NCBI RefSeq assembly: GCF_900099805.1
Contig: NZ_FNDR01000002.1
Span: forward strand, 124,001 to 188,000
Source of the DNA: Variovorax sp. OV700
GTDB lineage: Bacteria; Pseudomonadota; Gammaproteobacteria; Burkholderiales; Burkholderiaceae_C
Length of the DNA stretch: 64,000 nucleotides
Direction: 5' to 3'
Shown: in pieces, positions 32,359 through 41,335 of the stretch
Position numbering within the stretch: the first letter of the stretch is position 1
Layout: each line of letters begins with the position of its first letter
Program-made: the position numbers and the translations under genes
The notes under the pieces: model-generated
The model's database searches: none
Told to the model about the DNA's origin: nothing
The model's input: the letters and a program-made list of their open reading frames with translations, nothing else

Positions 32359-32679
32359 ATGCGCCGCGTGCTCTTTATCTGCAGCAGGAACAGGCTCCGC
32401 AGCCCCACCGCCGAAAGCGTGTTCGCAGGGCCCGGCATCGAGACGGATTCCGCTGGCCTCGCGCCGGACGCGGATTGCGTACTGAGCGCCGAACAGGTTG
32501 AATGGGCCGACCTGATCTTCGTGATGGAAAAGCAGCACCGGGCAAAGCTCAAGCAGCGGTTCACGGCATCACTGGATGGAAAAAGGATCGTGTGCCTCGA
32601 CATTCCCGATCGCTATGAGTTCATGCAGCCCGAGCTCGTCGCGCTGCTTCAGCAGAAGGTCGGTCAACATCTTCGTTAG
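32359..32679 (+). CDS. Small low-molecular-weight phosphotyrosine phosphatase-like protein
   Basis: A 106-residue protein with the LMW-PTP P-loop at the N-terminus: C8-S-R-N-R-L-R14-S, the C(X)5R signature that carries the nucleophilic cysteine and phosphate-binding arginine. WADLIFVMEKQHRAKLKQRF and DIPDRYEFMQPELV follow, as in the compact family of about 105 residues found in many proteobacteria; the aspartate in IPD is the likely acid. The start at 32359 places the P-loop at the very beginning as expected. The physiological target is unknown. Confidence 0.85.
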   Translation: MRRVLFICSRNRLRSPTAESVFAGPGIETDSAGLAPDADCVLSAEQVEWADLIFVMEKQHRAKLKQRFTASLDGKRIVCLDIPDRYEFMQPELVALLQQKVGQHLR

Positions 32680-32726
32680 AGAAGAAAGAGCGACGGGCTC
32701 TCGAACGGCCAGATGCTCTGAACACG

Positions 32727-33179
32727 ATGCACATCCATCACAACCTCCTGCCCTTGTGTCTGCTCTTTTGGGCGACACACTGCTTTTCATCGACGAGCAT
32801 CGAGGACATGCGTTCCAACGACGCGGTGCACGGCTTGTACGAGATCCGGGAGGAAGCCCGCAAATTCGTTGCACAGGAGAACGCAAGAAACCCCCAGAGC
32901 GAATGGGAGGCGCTGGATCCGAATCTGAAAGTTCTCGTTCCTCGATGTGCCGTCCCCCTGAAGGCCCGGTGGCATGAAATCTGGTGGTTCGACAATGCCA
33001 AAAGCGAAATCGTGCAACGCAGCCGGCGCGTCATTTCGGTGGTGTGCACCCAGTCCGTGAGCCCCGCGCAAAAATGGGACGTGCACGTCCCGGTGCATCA
33101 ACGTCGGCCGGCATACGGCAGCACGAACAAGTACAGGCCGCTCGACAGCAGCAAGAAGAGCGGCAGCAACGGCGAATAG
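32727..33179 (+). CDS. Uncharacterised secreted protein
   Basis: A 150-residue protein with a short signal peptide (MHIHHNLLPLCLLFWATHCFSS). The mature part is rich in charged residues and ends in a beta-like core with VPRCAVPLKARW and VISVVCTQS, where two cysteines may pair, then KWDVHVPV. I have seen similar unassigned proteins in related bacteria but cannot name a family. The last 27 codons (from about HQRRPAYG) overlap the 3' end of the opposite-strand membrane-protein gene at 33098-33304; this tail is polar and looks unconserved, so the frame may have extended by loss of an earlier stop. Confidence 0.65.
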   Translation: MHIHHNLLPLCLLFWATHCFSSTSIEDMRSNDAVHGLYEIREEARKFVAQENARNPQSEWEALDPNLKVLVPRCAVPLKARWHEIWWFDNAKSEIVQRSRRVISVVCTQSVSPAQKWDVHVPVHQRRPAYGSTNKYRPLDSSKKSGSNGE

Positions 33180-33304
33180 GTGACCCAAGGAGGCGGCTCT
33201 CCCCACGCGCGGACGGCGAAGTTGGCGAGCACGGTGAGCGTGAAGGCAATGGACAGCCAGCGGTGCGCCTGCCGGATCCAGTTGTTGTTATTGTTCGAGT
33301 TCAA
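33098..33304 (-). CDS. Small two-helix membrane protein
   Basis: A 68-residue protein with an asparagine-rich start (MNSNNNNNWIRQAHRW) and two hydrophobic helices (about 16-34 and 45-63, ending LPYAGRR). The pattern and the RQAHRW opening resemble a family of tiny inner-membrane proteins often encoded beside VOC/glyoxalase or AraC genes; I cannot give a function. It starts 10 bases after the VOC gene stop on the same strand with AGGAGATCACC before its ATG, so it is probably the last gene of the LysR-AraC-VOC run. Confidence 0.75.
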   Translation of the reverse strand: MNSNNNNNWIRQAHRWLSIAFTLTVLANFAVRAWGEPPPWVTYSPLLPLFLLLSSGLYLFVLPYAGRR

Positions 33305-33314
33305 GGTGATCTCC

Positions 33315-33722
33315 TCAGCCGCGCCCTTGGATCATCTTCCAGCCGTTTCCCGACGGATCGCGAAAGCCGGCGTCCACGGTACCGAAGCGATCCACCGGCT
33401 CCTGCGTGAACTCCACCCCCGCGGCAAGCATGCGGCCGTAGGCAGCCCGGCAGTCGGCCACCGTCAGCACGAGCGGCGGCATCGCGCCTTTGGCCACGAG
33501 GGCGCGCACGGCTTGCGCCGTCGCTGCATCGAGCACCGGCGGTCCGGGCGTGAACAGCCCCAGCTGGAACGACGGCTGCTCCGGGTGCTGCACCGTGAGC
33601 CAGCGATAGTCGCCGTTCTTCACGTCCGTATGAACGCGAAAACCGAGCTTCTCCACATAAAACGTCAACGCCTCGTCTTGATCGCGCACGTACAAACCGA
33701 CGACTTCAATTCCCTCTTTCAT
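33315..33722 (-). CDS. VOC (glyoxalase/bleomycin-resistance) family protein
   Basis: A 135-residue VOC-fold protein. It has the opening VVGLYVRDQDEALTFYVEKLGFRVHTDV, the central LGLFTPGPP, and the closing VDRFGTVDAGFRDPSGNGWKMIQ, all standard. Metal ligands of true glyoxalases are only partly visible, so the reaction is open. Its ATG overlaps the stop of the AraC gene (ATGA at 33719-33722), which means translational coupling and suggests that it acts under, or modifies the signal of, that regulator. Confidence 0.88.
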   Translation of the reverse strand: MKEGIEVVGLYVRDQDEALTFYVEKLGFRVHTDVKNGDYRWLTVQHPEQPSFQLGLFTPGPPVLDAATAQAVRALVAKGAMPPLVLTVADCRAAYGRMLAAGVEFTQEPVDRFGTVDAGFRDPSGNGWKMIQGRG

Positions 33723-34210
33723 GGACTCTCCTGTTGTTCGGGCTCGTTTGTACCGCCGGCCGCGAGGCGCCGCTTCTCCGAAACTGCGGTCGTGAGGTCG
33801 GGCCGGCGCGCGGCGTTGGCGATGCAGACGGGCACGCGGCCGATCTCGTGCGCCGTCGGCTTTCCGCGCGCGCGAACCGCGCTCGGACTTTCGCCGGTGA
33901 TGTCGCGGAAGGTGCGCCCGAAGGTGCCCAGGCTCGCCCAGCCGGTGTCGAAGGCGATGTCGGTGATGGGCAGGTCGGTGTCGCGCAGCAGCGCCATTGC
34001 GCGCTCGATGCGCCGCGTGAGCAGGTAGCGGTGTGGCGGGATGCCGAAGGCCTGCTTGAACGACCGCGCGAAGTGGGCTTCGGACACGCCGCTCACCTGC
34101 GCCAGCCGCTCGACGGGCCACTCCTCGTGCGATGCGGCGTCCATGCGGTCCTTGGCGCGCAGCAAGCGGCGCAACAGGTCAGGGTCTTGGGTGACGGGGC
34201 TTGCGTTCAT
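33719..34210 (-). CDS. AraC family transcriptional regulator (short, HTH at N-terminus)
   Basis: A 163-residue protein composed almost only of the double helix-turn-helix: WPVERLAQVSGVSEAHFARSFKQAFGIPPHRYLLTRRIERAMALL, then ITDIAFDTGWASLGTFGRTFRDITGESPSAVRAR. It lacks an N-terminal ligand domain; about 40 basic residues follow the HTH. The ATG at 34210 overlaps the stop of the LysR gene (34207-34210), and its own stop overlaps the VOC start, so three genes are tightly coupled. Short AraC proteins next to a VOC gene are a common pairing. Confidence 0.88.
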   Translation of the reverse strand: MNASPVTQDPDLLRRLLRAKDRMDAASHEEWPVERLAQVSGVSEAHFARSFKQAFGIPPHRYLLTRRIERAMALLRDTDLPITDIAFDTGWASLGTFGRTFRDITGESPSAVRARGKPTAHEIGRVPVCIANAARRPDLTTAVSEKRRLAAGGTNEPEQQESP

Positions 34211-35115
34211 AGGGACTCGGCCCCCTTTTGCAAGGACGCCCGCGCGCATGCCAGGAAAGGCTCGATCAGTGGGCTCTGCCAATCGCTGCGCCAACACACG
34301 GCGATGTCCATCTTCGCGTCGACGTTGCGCAAGGGCCTGAACACCACGCCCGGCGGCCGGCCGATACGCGCGCAGGCGGGCAAGATGGCCACGCCCCTGC
34401 CCGCCAGCACGAGCGCCAACGCCGACACCATGGTCTCCACGCGCTGCGCGATCGGCATGCTCACATCGTGCCGCCTGAGCATCGAAGCAATGATGGATTT
34501 GTCGATGTCGCCATCGGGCATGGGGAGCCCGATGAGGGGCATGCCCGATAGCCGCTCCAGCGGAATGCTGGCCATCCGGGCCAAGGGCGAATCCGCACGC
34601 ACGGCCAGCATCAAGGGCTGAGTGCCGATGCGCTCGACCGCAATGCCCGCGTGGGCGATGGGCGGAATGCAGATGGCCACGGACACTTGCGAATCGGCGA
34701 TGGCCGAGACGTTGTTGGCGGCATTCAGCTCCACGTACTGAATCTCCACGTCCGGCAGCTTCGCGCGAAGCGCGTTCTCCAGGCGAGGCAGCATCAGGTA
34801 GGAAAGCACGACCATGGTGCCGACCGTGAGTCGGCCCCGGCTGCCCGAGCCGATGGCGCGCGCGGCGTCGAATCCTTCATTGGCAAGCAGCAGCGCTTCC
34901 TTCGCGCGCTGGAAGAGCGCATGGCCGGCGTCGGTGATTTCCATGCCGCGCGCCGCCCTGCGAAACAGCGGTGTGCCCACCGCCGCCTCCAGGTTCTTGA
35001 TGTGGACCGACAGCGGCGGCTGGGCCATGTTGAGCCGACGCGCCGCCTTTCCGACGCTGCGTTCCTCGGCGACAGCCACGAAGTAGCGGAGTGTTCTGAA
35101 GTCTGGTGCAGCCAT
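34207..35115 (-). CDS. LysR family transcriptional regulator
   Basis: A 302-residue LysR protein starting at 35115 with MAAPDFRTLRYFVAVAEERSVGKAARRLNMAQPPLSVHIKNLE as HTH; an open frame continues upstream but the HTH defines the start. The effector part from about 92 (GRLTVGTMVVLSYLMLPRLE) is of the type that senses aromatic or organic acids. It is divergent from the amidase and Bug genes with a 70-base gap, so it most likely regulates them. Unusually, its stop overlaps the start of an AraC gene, making two different regulators one coupled unit. Confidence 0.93.
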   Translation of the reverse strand: MAAPDFRTLRYFVAVAEERSVGKAARRLNMAQPPLSVHIKNLEAAVGTPLFRRAARGMEITDAGHALFQRAKEALLLANEGFDAARAIGSGSRGRLTVGTMVVLSYLMLPRLENALRAKLPDVEIQYVELNAANNVSAIADSQVSVAICIPPIAHAGIAVERIGTQPLMLAVRADSPLARMASIPLERLSGMPLIGLPMPDGDIDKSIIASMLRRHDVSMPIAQRVETMVSALALVLAGRGVAILPACARIGRPPGVVFRPLRNVDAKMDIAVCWRSDWQSPLIEPFLACARASLQKGAESL

Positions 35116-35185
35116 ACGCTGGTCATATGCCTTTTCAGAAAAACAGTATTGGACGCGATGTTGCGGCACATCAATCATTTGCACC

Positions 35186-36637
35186 ATGAAAAAGTTTCCT
35201 CGTCTTCCAAAATCCGAGATCTGCGAAATGTCCGCTGGGACGATGCGCATGCTCGTTGCGCAGCGGAAGCTCTCGCCGGTGGAGATCGTCGAAGAAGTCT
35301 TGCGCCGCGCCGACGCGGTCCAGCCGCACCTGAACTGTTTCATCACGCTCTGCCATGAGCAGGCGATGGCAGAGGCCAGGGCTGCCGAAGCCGCGCTGAT
35401 GAAGGGCGAGGCGTTGGGCCTGCTCCACGGTTTGCCCTTCACGGTGAAGGACATCGTCGACACCGCGAACGTCAGGACGACGTACGGCTCGGTGCTGCAT
35501 CGCGACCACGTTCCCACGCAAGACGCGGTGGCCGTGGCGCGCATGCGCGAGGCGGGCGGCATCCTCATCGGCAAGACGACCACGTCCGAATTTGGCGCCA
35601 AGTGCCTGACCGATGCGCCTCTTTTCGGAAGCACCCGCAACGCATGGGATGCCACGCGCACCAGTGGCGGCTCGAGCGGCGGTGCGGCCTCGTCGATGGC
35701 GGCGGGTATCGCGCCCCTGGCCATCGCCACCGATGGCGGCGGCTCGACGCGCATTCCCGCCGCATGCAACGGCGTCGTCGGCTTGAAGCAGAGCCTGGGC
35801 GTGGTGCCCCACAGCCAAGTGCAAGACGCCTTCGGCAACTACACCTATGTGACGCCCACCACGCGCAACGTGGCCGACACGGCGCTCATGCTGCAGGCCA
35901 TGACGGGTGCCCATGGGTCCGACCCGTGGTCGCTGGGCGTGCCGGCGCAGCGCTACTTCGACGCGCTGCAGCCCGCCGGCGATCTTCGTGGCAAACGGAT
36001 TCTCTACTCCGCGAGACTCGAGGGGCGACCGATCTCCGCCGACGTTGCCGCGGCCTTCGAGGCCGCTCTTGCCACGTTGCGTTCGATGGGCGCTCAACTC
36101 GAGGAGATGTCGGGCGAGGGCTATGACGTCGAGCCGGTGTGGCGGGTCATCAACCACACCAGCTGGCGCGGCCGCTTCGCGCCGCTGGCCGAAGCGCATG
36201 CCAGCGAGTTGAGTCCGTCGCTGCTGCAGCAGCTCGCGCTCGCGGAGCACGTCGACGGGGTCGCCTTCCAGCAGGCCATGTTTGCCAGGACCGCGCTCTT
36301 TCGCAAGGTCCAGGCCCAGTTGGAGACCCACGACTTCATCTTCACGCCCACCCTCTCACGCACCGCCCTGCCGATCGACCAGGACCTGTTCGGCAGCATC
36401 GAGATCGATGGCGAAGCGTATGCCGAGGTGCGGCCGAACTGGTTTCCGTGGACGATGCCCTTCAACCTCACGGGCCATCCCGCCATCAGCCTGCCCTGCG
36501 GTGCAGGCCGCGATGGCCTGCCCATCGGCATGCAGCTGGTCGGCCGCTTTCGCGAGGATCAGCAGCTGCTGCAGGCCGCGTCGTCTTTCGAAGCCGCGCA
36601 CCGGCCAGCCAACCCGCTGCCCGTCCTCGCCTTCTGA
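35186..36637 (+). CDS. Amidase signature family hydrolase
   Basis: A 483-residue amidase. The Ser-cisSer-Lys triad can be placed: Lys88 in TVKDIVD, the cis-serine in GGSSGG at 161-166, and the nucleophile Ser187 in DGGGSTRIPA. The remaining core (GVVGLKQSLG) is canonical. Family members hydrolyse amide bonds of many small molecules, and sequence does not tell which. A Bug-type binding protein gene follows after 44 bases and a LysR gene is divergent, so this looks like uptake and hydrolysis of a specific amide whose acid or amine part induces the operon. Confidence 0.92.
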   Translation: MKKFPRLPKSEICEMSAGTMRMLVAQRKLSPVEIVEEVLRRADAVQPHLNCFITLCHEQAMAEARAAEAALMKGEALGLLHGLPFTVKDIVDTANVRTTYGSVLHRDHVPTQDAVAVARMREAGGILIGKTTTSEFGAKCLTDAPLFGSTRNAWDATRTSGGSSGGAASSMAAGIAPLAIATDGGGSTRIPAACNGVVGLKQSLGVVPHSQVQDAFGNYTYVTPTTRNVADTALMLQAMTGAHGSDPWSLGVPAQRYFDALQPAGDLRGKRILYSARLEGRPISADVAAAFEAALATLRSMGAQLEEMSGEGYDVEPVWRVINHTSWRGRFAPLAEAHASELSPSLLQQLALAEHVDGVAFQQAMFARTALFRKVQAQLETHDFIFTPTLSRTALPIDQDLFGSIEIDGEAYAEVRPNWFPWTMPFNLTGHPAISLPCGAGRDGLPIGMQLVGRFREDQQLLQAASSFEAAHRPANPLPVLAF

Positions 36638-36681
36638 GTCCGTTCCTCCCCTTCCGTCTCAACTTTGAAGATGCTCCCACC

Positions 36682-37653
36682 ATGGCCTCGTTCCTCAAGA
36701 CACTTTTTCTCGGTGCGTCGATCGCATTGATCGGCGCGGCTGCGCATGCCGACAACAACGCGCCCATCCGGCTGATCATCGGCTTTCCGCCAGGTGGCGC
36801 GCTCGACAACCTGGCGCGCTCGCTGGCCGAGGACTTGCGCACCACGCTCAAGGAGCCCGTGCTGGTGGAGAGCCGGCCCGGCGCATCGAGCCGGATCGCG
36901 ATCGAGGCCGTGAAGTCCGCAAAGCCCGATGGGCACACCATCCTGCTCAGCGGGACGCCGCCCTTCGTTCTCTTTCCGATGACCTATGCGCGGTTGAGCT
37001 ACGACGTCGACAGGGACTTCATCCCTGTCGCGCACTTGGCGAATGTGCCCAGCGTGATTTCAGCGGGCGCAGGCCAGCCGTTCAAGACGATTCCCGAATA
37101 CGTTGCTTGGGTCAAGAAGAATCCGGCCGGCGGCGGGGTGGGGCTGACCAACCTCGGAGGCGGCTTGCACTTCAGCGTGCTGCAGTTGTCCAAGGCCATC
37201 GGCGTGCCGCTCGCGCCGGTCACCTACAAGGGCGGTGCGCCGCTTGCCACCGACATCGTCGGTTCCCACGTGCCGCTCGGCACCGACGCGCTGGCAACCC
37301 AGCTCGAGCTGCACCGCGCGGGCAAGCTGCGGATCCTGGGCGTTGCAGGCACCAAGCGCCTGAGCTGGCTGCCCGACGTTCCGACGATCAAGGAGGCGGG
37401 CTACGACGCCTTCGACCGCGCCAACGCCTCCTATGCCGCCTTCGTGCCCGCAGGGACGCCGAAGGAGGTGGTTGCCAAGCTGGAGACTGCCTTCGTCGGC
37501 GCCATGCACAACGCGCAAGTGCGCGCGCAGGTCGAACGCATGGGCCTCGAGCCGACCGGGCTCCCGGGCGCGGAGTTGAAGCGCATCATGCGCGAGGACA
37601 GTGCCTACTGGCGGCCCATCGTGCAGGCATCGGGGTTCAAGAGCGAAGACTGA
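36682..37653 (+). CDS. Tripartite tricarboxylate transporter binding protein (Bug/TctC family)
   Basis: A 323-residue periplasmic binding protein with signal peptide to about residue 23 (SIALIGAAAHA-DN). Ligand loops read RLIIGFPPGGALDNLARSL and VESRPGASSRIA, with KPDGHTILLSG and VTYKGGAPLATDIVGSHVPLG, all typical. No TctAB membrane genes are nearby. Between an amidase and an MFS gene, its ligand is probably related to the amidase substrate or product. The MFS gene begins 4 bases after its stop. Confidence 0.93.
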   Translation: MASFLKTLFLGASIALIGAAAHADNNAPIRLIIGFPPGGALDNLARSLAEDLRTTLKEPVLVESRPGASSRIAIEAVKSAKPDGHTILLSGTPPFVLFPMTYARLSYDVDRDFIPVAHLANVPSVISAGAGQPFKTIPEYVAWVKKNPAGGGVGLTNLGGGLHFSVLQLSKAIGVPLAPVTYKGGAPLATDIVGSHVPLGTDALATQLELHRAGKLRILGVAGTKRLSWLPDVPTIKEAGYDAFDRANASYAAFVPAGTPKEVVAKLETAFVGAMHNAQVRAQVERMGLEPTGLPGAELKRIMREDSAYWRPIVQASGFKSED

Positions 37654-37657
37654 GTCG

Positions 37658-39109
37658 ATGACGGCCGATGACGCAGAGGACAAGGCCGGCTGGGCGGTGC
37701 TCGTTGCCGCCAGTTCGGGCGCGCTGCTGTGTTTTCTCAACCTCAGCGCACTCAACGTCGCGCTGCCTGCAGTGGCGCAAAGCCTGCACGCCACGCCCAC
37801 GCAGGCCAGCTGGATTTTGTTGTCCTACATGCTGGTCAGCACCGTCTGCATTCTCTGCTTCGGACGGCTGGCCGATCTCTGGGGACGGCGCCGGCTCTTC
37901 CTCGCGGGCCTGTCGCTTTTCGTGGTCGCCTGCGCGGCTTGCGCCCTGGCCCCGAATGCCGAGCTGATGCTGGCCAGCCGCATGGCCCAGGCCATCGGCG
38001 CGGCGGGCGTCATGGCCAACGCCAGCGCATTGGTGGGCGATGCCTTCGGCCGCCGCAGGATGGGGCTGGCCCTCGGCGTGCTTGCCATGGTCGCGGCCCT
38101 GGCCCAGGTCGTGGGGCCGCTGGCCGGCGGCTTCGTCGTGTCATGGTGGGGCTGGCGCGCGCTCTTCATGCTCAACGTGCCTGCCGGGCTTTGCGTGCTG
38201 GCATGGTCGTGGAAGGTGCTGGCAAAGACCGAGGCCGTCCAGGCCGAGCGCTTCGACCTGGTCGGCGCTGCGCTGTCCCTCGTCGGCATCGGATGCGTGA
38301 CCTATGCCCTCTCGATGGCCGGCGCCCGTGGATGGACGAGCACGCCGGTGTTGGCATTCATGCTCATTGGGTTTTGCGCGCTTGGCCTTTTCGCAGCCGT
38401 TCAGATGCGCGTGGCCAGCCCGCTGGTCGATCCGTCGCTCTTCGGCGACCCGGCGCGCCGCACCGCCTATGCCGGCATCCTGCTCCTGTCGATGACGCAG
38501 GCGGCGCCCCTGCTGCTGGTGGCCTTGTACCTGCAAGCTTGCGCGGGCTTGCAGCCCTCGGAGGCAGGCCTGCGCATCGCACCGGTGGCATTGGGCATGC
38601 TGATGGCCGCGCCAACGGCGGGCGCCCTGCTTCGGCGCTTCAAGGCTGAATCCATTTGCGTGGGCGGCATGCTGCTTGCCGCATGCGCACTGGCGCTGCT
38701 GGCGGTTTTGCTGCGGCCCACGATCGACGCCGTGCAACTGTCAGTGTGCCTCTGGGTGCTGGGCCTGGGCATCGGGAGTTTCGTGACGCCGAACAACGCA
38801 TCGATCCTCCAGAGCGTGGTTCCCCAGCGCCGAGGCATTGCCAACGGCGTCCGGTCGACGCTGCAGAACACCGGCATCATGGTGGGAACCGCGCTGACGC
38901 TGAGCGTGGCGTTGGCGGGGCTTCCTTCCGGTGCGCAACGCATGATTCTTGGAAATGGCGGCAGCGCGGCACTTTCAAGCGCGGACGAGGCCACCTTCAC
39001 CCAAGGCGCCAGTTCCGCGCTGGCCGTGCTTGCGGTCCTTTGCCTGGCCGGCGCGGCCCTGATCGCGAGCTCTCGCCGACGAGGAGCCCCGGCGGCCGCA
39101 GCGGCATGA
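37658..39109 (+). CDS. DHA2-type major facilitator transporter
   Basis: A 483-residue membrane protein with about 14 hydrophobic segments, the DHA2 (EmrB/QacA) layout. Helix-loop marks are LNVALPAVAQSLHATPTQASWILLSYML in the first two segments, GRLADLWGRRRLFLAG as the conserved loop 2-3 motif, and a GPLAGGFVVSWWGWRALFMLNVP stretch of motif C. Members are proton-driven drug or metabolite exporters. Placed directly after an amidase and a binding protein, it may move the hydrolysed product or its precursor. It is convergent with the aldehyde oxidoreductase genes, 10 bases away, with no clear terminator. Confidence 0.92.
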   Translation: MTADDAEDKAGWAVLVAASSGALLCFLNLSALNVALPAVAQSLHATPTQASWILLSYMLVSTVCILCFGRLADLWGRRRLFLAGLSLFVVACAACALAPNAELMLASRMAQAIGAAGVMANASALVGDAFGRRRMGLALGVLAMVAALAQVVGPLAGGFVVSWWGWRALFMLNVPAGLCVLAWSWKVLAKTEAVQAERFDLVGAALSLVGIGCVTYALSMAGARGWTSTPVLAFMLIGFCALGLFAAVQMRVASPLVDPSLFGDPARRTAYAGILLLSMTQAAPLLLVALYLQACAGLQPSEAGLRIAPVALGMLMAAPTAGALLRRFKAESICVGGMLLAACALALLAVLLRPTIDAVQLSVCLWVLGLGIGSFVTPNNASILQSVVPQRRGIANGVRSTLQNTGIMVGTALTLSVALAGLPSGAQRMILGNGGSAALSSADEATFTQGASSALAVLAVLCLAGAALIASSRRRGAPAAAAA

Positions 39110-39119
39110 CCTCAGCAGC

Positions 39120-41330
39120 TCACGCCACCGGCGGCAGGCGATCCAGCAGCTTGTCGAGCGTGATCGGATAGTTGCGCACCCGCACGCCGGTCGCGTTGTA
39201 GATCGCATTGGCCACCGCGGCCGCGACGCCGCACATGCCGAGTTCGCCCACGCCCTTTGCCTTCATCGGCGAAGAAATCGGGTCCGTCTCGTCCAGGAAG
39301 ATCACCTCCTGGTGCGGAATGTCGGCATGCACCGGCACCTCGTAGCCCGCCAGGTCGTGGTTGACGAAGAAGCCATGCCGCTTGTCGAGCGCCAGCTCTT
39401 CCATCAGCGCCCCTCCGACGCCCATCGTCATCGCACCGATCACCTGGCTGCGGGCCGACTTGGGATTCAGGATCCGGCCGGCGGCGCACACCGCAAGCAT
39501 GCGGCGCACGCGTATCTCGCCGGTGGCGGCGTCGACGCCGACCTCCACGAAATGCGCGCCGAAAGTGGATTGCTGGTACTTCTTGTCGAGGTCGCCGTAC
39601 TCGATGCCGTCCTCGGCCACCAGGCCGTTCGCGCCCGCCGCTTCGGCGAGCGGCACCACCCGCTCGCCGGCGCGCACCATGCCGTCCGAGAACTCTGCAT
39701 CGGCCGCGGCAAAACCCAGCTTGCTGGCCACGGCTTCGCGCAGCTTCATGCACGCCGCAAAGACACCCGAGGTCGAGTTGTTGGCACCCCACTGCCCGCC
39801 CGAGCCGGCCGAGACGGGATACGCCGAATCGCCCAGGCGCACGAGCACCCTGTCGAGCGGCAGCCCCATGGTCTCGGCAGCGGTCTGCGCGATGATGGTG
39901 TACGACCCGGTCCCGATATCGGTCATGTCGGTTTCCACCGTGACCATGCCCCGGTTGTCCAGGCGCACGCGCGCGGCCGACTTCGCCAGGAGGTTGTTGC
40001 GGAATGCGGCAGCAACGCCCATGCCCACGAGCCAGCGCCCGTCGCGCCTCTGCCCCGGTGCCGCGTTGCGCTTGCTCCAGCCGAAGCGCTCGGCCCCCGT
40101 GCGCAGGCATTCGATCAACTTGCGCTGGGAATAGGGGCGCTCCGGCTTCTCGGGATCGACCTGCGTGTCGTTGAGCACGCGAAACTCGATCGGGTCGAGC
40201 CCCAGCTTCTCCGCCATCTCGTCCATGGCGATCTCCAGCGCCATCAGGCCCGGCGCCTCGCCGGGCGCGCGCATCGCATTGCCCTCGGGCAGGTCCAGCA
40301 CGGCGAGGCGCGTGGTCGTCAGGCGGTTGGCGCCCGCGTACAGCAGCCGGGTCTGGTTGACCGCCGTTTCCGCCTGTCCGCCCGGCAGGTCGCCGGACCA
40401 GCCCTCGTGGGCGATGGCGGCGATCTTGCCGTCTCTCGCGGCGCCGATGCGGATGCGCTGGACGGTCGCCGGCCGGTGCGTTGTGTTGTTCATCATCAAG
40501 GGCCGCTGCAGCGCCACCTTCACGGGCCGTTTGGCCGCCCGCGCGCCCAGCGCGGCAAGCACCGCATCCGCCCGCACGAACAGCTTGCCGCCAAAGCCGC
40601 CTCCGATGAAGGGCGAGACCAGGCGGACGTTCGCCTTGGGGATGCCGAGCGTCTTGGCCACGTCGCCGACGCCCCAGGCGATCATCTGGTTGGATGTCCA
40701 GATGGTGAGCTTGTCGCCCTTCCATTGCGCAATGGACGCATGCGGTTCCATCATCGCGTGCGATTCGTCGGGCGTGGTGTAGGTCGCATCGATCTGCACG
40801 GCGGCCGCGGCGAACGCGCCCGTGAAGTCGCCCGTCTTCGTTTCCGGCTCGCCGGAGAAGGGATTCGCCGCGGGCAACTGCGCCGCGCCCATTTCTGCCG
40901 CCAGGTCGAAGCGCCCCGCCGAGCGCGTGTACTCGATGCGCACCAGTTGCGCCGCGGCACGCGCCTGCTCGAAGGACTGGGCCACGACGAGCGCTACCGC
41001 CTGGTGGTAGTGGTCGATCGCGGGCCCGCCCAGCAGCTTGGCCGTATTGAAGTCGCCCTTGCCGAGCTTGCCCGCATTGCGCGCGGTGACGATGGCCAGC
41101 ACGCCCGGTGCTGCGCGCGCGGCATTCAGGTCCATCGAGGCGATGCGGCCCTTCGCGATGCCAGCGCCCACCACGTAGCCGTAGGCGGCGTTGGGCAGTT
41201 CGGTGTGGCGTTCATAGGCGTAGCGTGCAGTGCCGGTGGTTTTCTGCGGCCCGTCGATGCGGTCGGTCGGCTTGCCGATGATCTTGAGCTGGTCGATGGG
41301 ATTGGTCGTGGCGGGCGTGTCGAATTTCAT
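39120..41330 (-). CDS. paoC: Molybdenum-binding subunit of periplasmic aldehyde oxidoreductase (PaoC-like)
   Basis: A 736-residue xanthine-oxidase-family large subunit. It carries the molybdopterin cytosine dinucleotide-binding features (GGGFGGKLF, APGEAPG, GSGGQWG) and the catalytic glutamate in KGVGELG near residue 696. PaoC oxidises a broad range of aromatic aldehydes to acids. It lies 5 bases downstream of the FAD subunit gene, and the three genes run small, medium, large as in E. coli paoABC. Exported as a complex through the Tat signal on the iron-sulfur subunit. No PaoD-like maturation chaperone is in the window. Confidence 0.9.
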   Translation of the reverse strand: MKFDTPATTNPIDQLKIIGKPTDRIDGPQKTTGTARYAYERHTELPNAAYGYVVGAGIAKGRIASMDLNAARAAPGVLAIVTARNAGKLGKGDFNTAKLLGGPAIDHYHQAVALVVAQSFEQARAAAQLVRIEYTRSAGRFDLAAEMGAAQLPAANPFSGEPETKTGDFTGAFAAAAVQIDATYTTPDESHAMMEPHASIAQWKGDKLTIWTSNQMIAWGVGDVAKTLGIPKANVRLVSPFIGGGFGGKLFVRADAVLAALGARAAKRPVKVALQRPLMMNNTTHRPATVQRIRIGAARDGKIAAIAHEGWSGDLPGGQAETAVNQTRLLYAGANRLTTTRLAVLDLPEGNAMRAPGEAPGLMALEIAMDEMAEKLGLDPIEFRVLNDTQVDPEKPERPYSQRKLIECLRTGAERFGWSKRNAAPGQRRDGRWLVGMGVAAAFRNNLLAKSAARVRLDNRGMVTVETDMTDIGTGSYTIIAQTAAETMGLPLDRVLVRLGDSAYPVSAGSGGQWGANNSTSGVFAACMKLREAVASKLGFAAADAEFSDGMVRAGERVVPLAEAAGANGLVAEDGIEYGDLDKKYQQSTFGAHFVEVGVDAATGEIRVRRMLAVCAAGRILNPKSARSQVIGAMTMGVGGALMEELALDKRHGFFVNHDLAGYEVPVHADIPHQEVIFLDETDPISSPMKAKGVGELGMCGVAAAVANAIYNATGVRVRNYPITLDKLLDRLPPVA

Positions 41331-41335
41331 GATGA

